64,000 bases of DNA, taken from positions 38,537,001-38,601,000 of the forward strand of contig CM027378.1 of the NCBI GenBank assembly GCA_015680905.1, read 5' to 3'. The DNA is from Coptis chinensis (taxonomy: Eukaryota; Streptophyta; Magnoliopsida; Ranunculales; Ranunculaceae). Below, in pieces: positions 62,314-64,000 of this stretch. Position 1 is the first letter of the stretch. Every line of letters begins with the position of its first letter. The notes beneath the pieces are model-generated. The model was not told the origin of the DNA. It made no database searches and saw nothing but the letters and a program-made list of their open reading frames with translations. Made by a program: the position numbers and the translations under genes.

Positions 62314-63053
62314 TATTTCAGGTGGAGTGTGTGGTATATTAGCTAGAGGGGTAGTGAGTGGTATACTAGAAAGGCGTGTTTGTTGACGTTGTCAGTTGAT
62401 TACGTTAGGCGTTTTTCTTCTACCTGACCTTAATCTCATGCAAGGCTAAGACCAATCTTAACTAAACACAACAACACTCAAAACAATCCTGATATTCTAG
62501 TATAAACCTCTAACAGGAGATGCGAGGAGTGGAAGAAAGAAGTACCTAAATGCCTCCTTGCTTCGCTTATGAATAACGTCTTGTATACGCGAGCTCAGTG
62601 TGTGTAACAAGTTAGAAACACTGAATAACTTGAAGTAACGGAAGTTTGAACTAACCAGTGAAAATTGGGCTTTTTCGAAAGAGTGGGTCGCTGCCCAAAT
62701 TAGTTGGTAGGGCGCTGGTCGCTTTAGGTCCAACTTCGACTTCCGTGACCCGGTCGGGGTAGGGCACGGTCGCGCTCAAGTCCAATTCGAGTTCCAAGTG
62801 CTAGGGGCGCTCAAACTTTGCCTTGGTAGGGCACGGGTCACACTCAAGTCCAATTCGAGTTCTAGGCGCTTCAGCGCTAGGGGCGCTCGAACTTTGCCTT
62901 ATATGGGTGCGGGGCATGCTCAGGCTTGTTTTTTGAAAAAATTTTAGTTTCTGAACCAAACAATCACTGTTAGAAACAAACAAGGGTGGCTAGGTTTTAC
63001 TGGACTTTGAAAAGACTAACAATACTAATGAAAACAATTCTAAACGGAACAAA
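62314..63053 (-). mobile_element. E2 leader
   Basis: Non-coding leader. GC-rich phrases (gggcgctcaaactttgcctt, gggcacggtcgcgctcaag) repeat at about 62690-62935, with a 'caagtccaattcgagttc' block present twice (62777 and 62847). It is equivalent to the E1 leader where the array inserted. No gene is seen. Confidence 0.75.
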
Positions 63054-63069
63054 GATGGTAGCGGTGCCA
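63054..63069 (-). other. E2 primer-binding site (tRNA-Asp type)
   Basis: The complement reads TGGCACCGCTACCATC, two bases from the LTR end at 63072. It resembles the Athila tRNA-Asp PBS (TGGCGCCGTTGCC) and the E1 PBS. Confidence 0.75.
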
Positions 63070-63071
63070 TT

Positions 63072-63913
63072 TGATAATACATAATAGTGAAAACGATAGT
63101 TTTACCTACGAATAAGCGATTAAACTCAAATGTAAGTAAAACTAAAACTATTTTCTTGATTATTGTTATCAAAGTTTTTTCTACTCTCGTTATCGTTCTA
63201 TATATTTAGAGTAGAGAATTCGTTCCACTCCTAGTTCTTTAGAATTAACGTTAACTACGATTATCAGTCTATCAAAGTTAATAAAACTAATTAATGGAGT
63301 CTAAGCAAATTTATTTTCTAATCTAGGTCTAACTCATTGAGTCTACCTCTTTTCTCCCTTCAAGAAGAGAAAGAGATCCCCAATTTCGTGCATGGGCCTG
63401 GAGCCATGTTTTGGGCCGAAAAATCAAGCCCAAAACCTAATTTCTTCAGTCCACAAAGCCCTTTTCAGTTGGATTTGACTTCAATAAACTTTTTGTCCAC
63501 TTTTGCTCCTCTGATTGGGTCAAGGTTTGGACCATTGGAAAGTTCTTTCCAAGACGGTTGTTTTGACATAAGATAGGCCCAATTTCGAGGTCTGAGTCCA
63601 AAGATACGATCATCGGAAGTTCTACTGACTTTTGTGCGTTGTTTCTGCCTGCGTTGACTTTGACTTTTTAGCTTTGACCGAGCTTTAAAAAGGTTTTTTC
63701 TCCTTGAATCTTGGCTTTTAATCACAGAACTTCTTAGCAACCAACCCTTTCTCCTTTATCTAGCAAAAGTGACACATTTCTGCACATAATCGACTACAAT
63801 GCCTGAAATACATAAAAGCATGTAATCAGTATTAACTCTTATTTATTACTCGCATAATTGGTCTAAAAGTATTATTATTAAGGGGTTAAAACTACAATTT
63901 TGGGCTCTTATCA
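63072..63913 (-). mobile_element. E2 5' LTR with internal deletion
   Basis: 842 bp against 1453 bp for the 3' LTR. Both ends align (TGATAAGAGCCC... at 63913; ...TATTATCA at 63072). The missing part corresponds to about 50574-51203 of the 3' LTR, and the junction lies at AGTTAAT/AATAAAACT with a short AAT overlap. Confidence 0.85.
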
Positions 63914-64000
63914 TGACCCTTAGTAACACATAACTGAACTTCAAACCGCCCTTAGAAGAATGGGGATTGCGTACTTCTAAAGGTTGGTCTATGTGGAATC
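63914..64000 (-). mobile_element. E0m internal region resumes after E2
   Basis: Reverse complement of 4060-4150 (cttagtaacacataactga..., ggttggtctatgtggaat). TGACC at 63914-63918 is the second E2 TSD copy. The element continues beyond the window. Confidence 0.85.

Larger units (their letters stand above)
50361..63913 (-). mobile_element. E2: Athila-like non-autonomous LTR retrotransposon, full span
   Basis: Minus-strand element: 5' LTR 63072-63913, PBS 63054-63069, leader, gag-protease 59448-62313, two extra ORFs (57001-58113 and 55123-56145), 3' non-coding region with PPT, 3' LTR 50361-51813. TSD is CGACT (50356-50360) and TGACC (63914-63918). The unoccupied paralogue at about 4145-4150 reads CGACC, so each TSD copy differs from it by one C-to-T change. 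No RT, RNase H or integrase is seen. E2 is a diverged relative of E1: the LTR ends, leader motifs, gag-protease and downstream block are alignable. It contains a solo LTR of its own family in opposite orientation. Confidence 0.87.

Noticed and set aside
1..64000. tRNA or rRNA genes
   Set aside because: No cloverleaf with A and B boxes or rRNA core sequence was noticed; the tRNA-like strings are short primer-binding sites only.

Overview
The window is nuclear DNA of a flowering plant, most likely a eudicot. It is AT-rich, holds one spliced cytosolic ribosomal protein gene, and is otherwise made of nested plant retroelements. Only one host gene is recognised: RPL29 (eL29) on the minus strand at 829-1111. 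It has one coding intron, a likely 5'UTR intron, and a telo-box/site II promoter near 1283-1360. About 2.7 kb of unassigned DNA follows.

From about 4060 to the end everything is transposable element, and the nesting can be read from target-site duplications (TSDs). The oldest layer is a pair of related Ty3/gypsy (Tat-like) fragments in opposite orientation. E0p (+) covers 4060-7303. E0m (-) consists of an LTR at 8733-9296 plus 45910-46176, internal DNA at 46177-48993, and 63914-64000. A gag pseudogene (7333-8013) lies between them. Three elements then landed in E0m: E1 (9297-45909, minus, TSD GACCT/GACAT), a 5'-truncated LINE (49001-50348, TSD ATATGGG) and E2 (50361-63913, minus, TSD CGACT/TGACC). 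E1 and E2 are Athila-like elements. They have tRNA-Asp-type primer sites and a gag-protease frame but no visible reverse transcriptase, RNase H or integrase, so they look non-autonomous. E2 also carries two decayed ORFs resembling the putative plant transposon protein family. A third layer sits inside these: a PIF/Harbinger-like MITE in the E1 3' LTR (10663-11641), a solo LTR inside E2 (52322-53801, TSD GCACA), and a 26.5-kb array in the E1 leader (17834-44302).

The array is the outstanding feature. It is five near-identical 4.9-kb LTRs alternating with four 0.5-kb internal segments (LTR-int-LTR-int-LTR-int-LTR-int-LTR, period about 5.39 kb), and one 5-bp TSD, CGCGC, flanks the whole block. 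Each internal segment keeps an initiator-Met-tRNA primer site at one end and a chromovirus-like pre-LTR signature at the other, with no coding capacity. Each LTR carries a TATA box, a dense cluster of TTGAC (W-box core) repeats and a small minisatellite. Many differences between copies are short bursts at CG/CHG sites and may be consensus errors at methylated cytosines. Apart from RPL29 no functional protein-coding gene is supported. All TE frames are broken.
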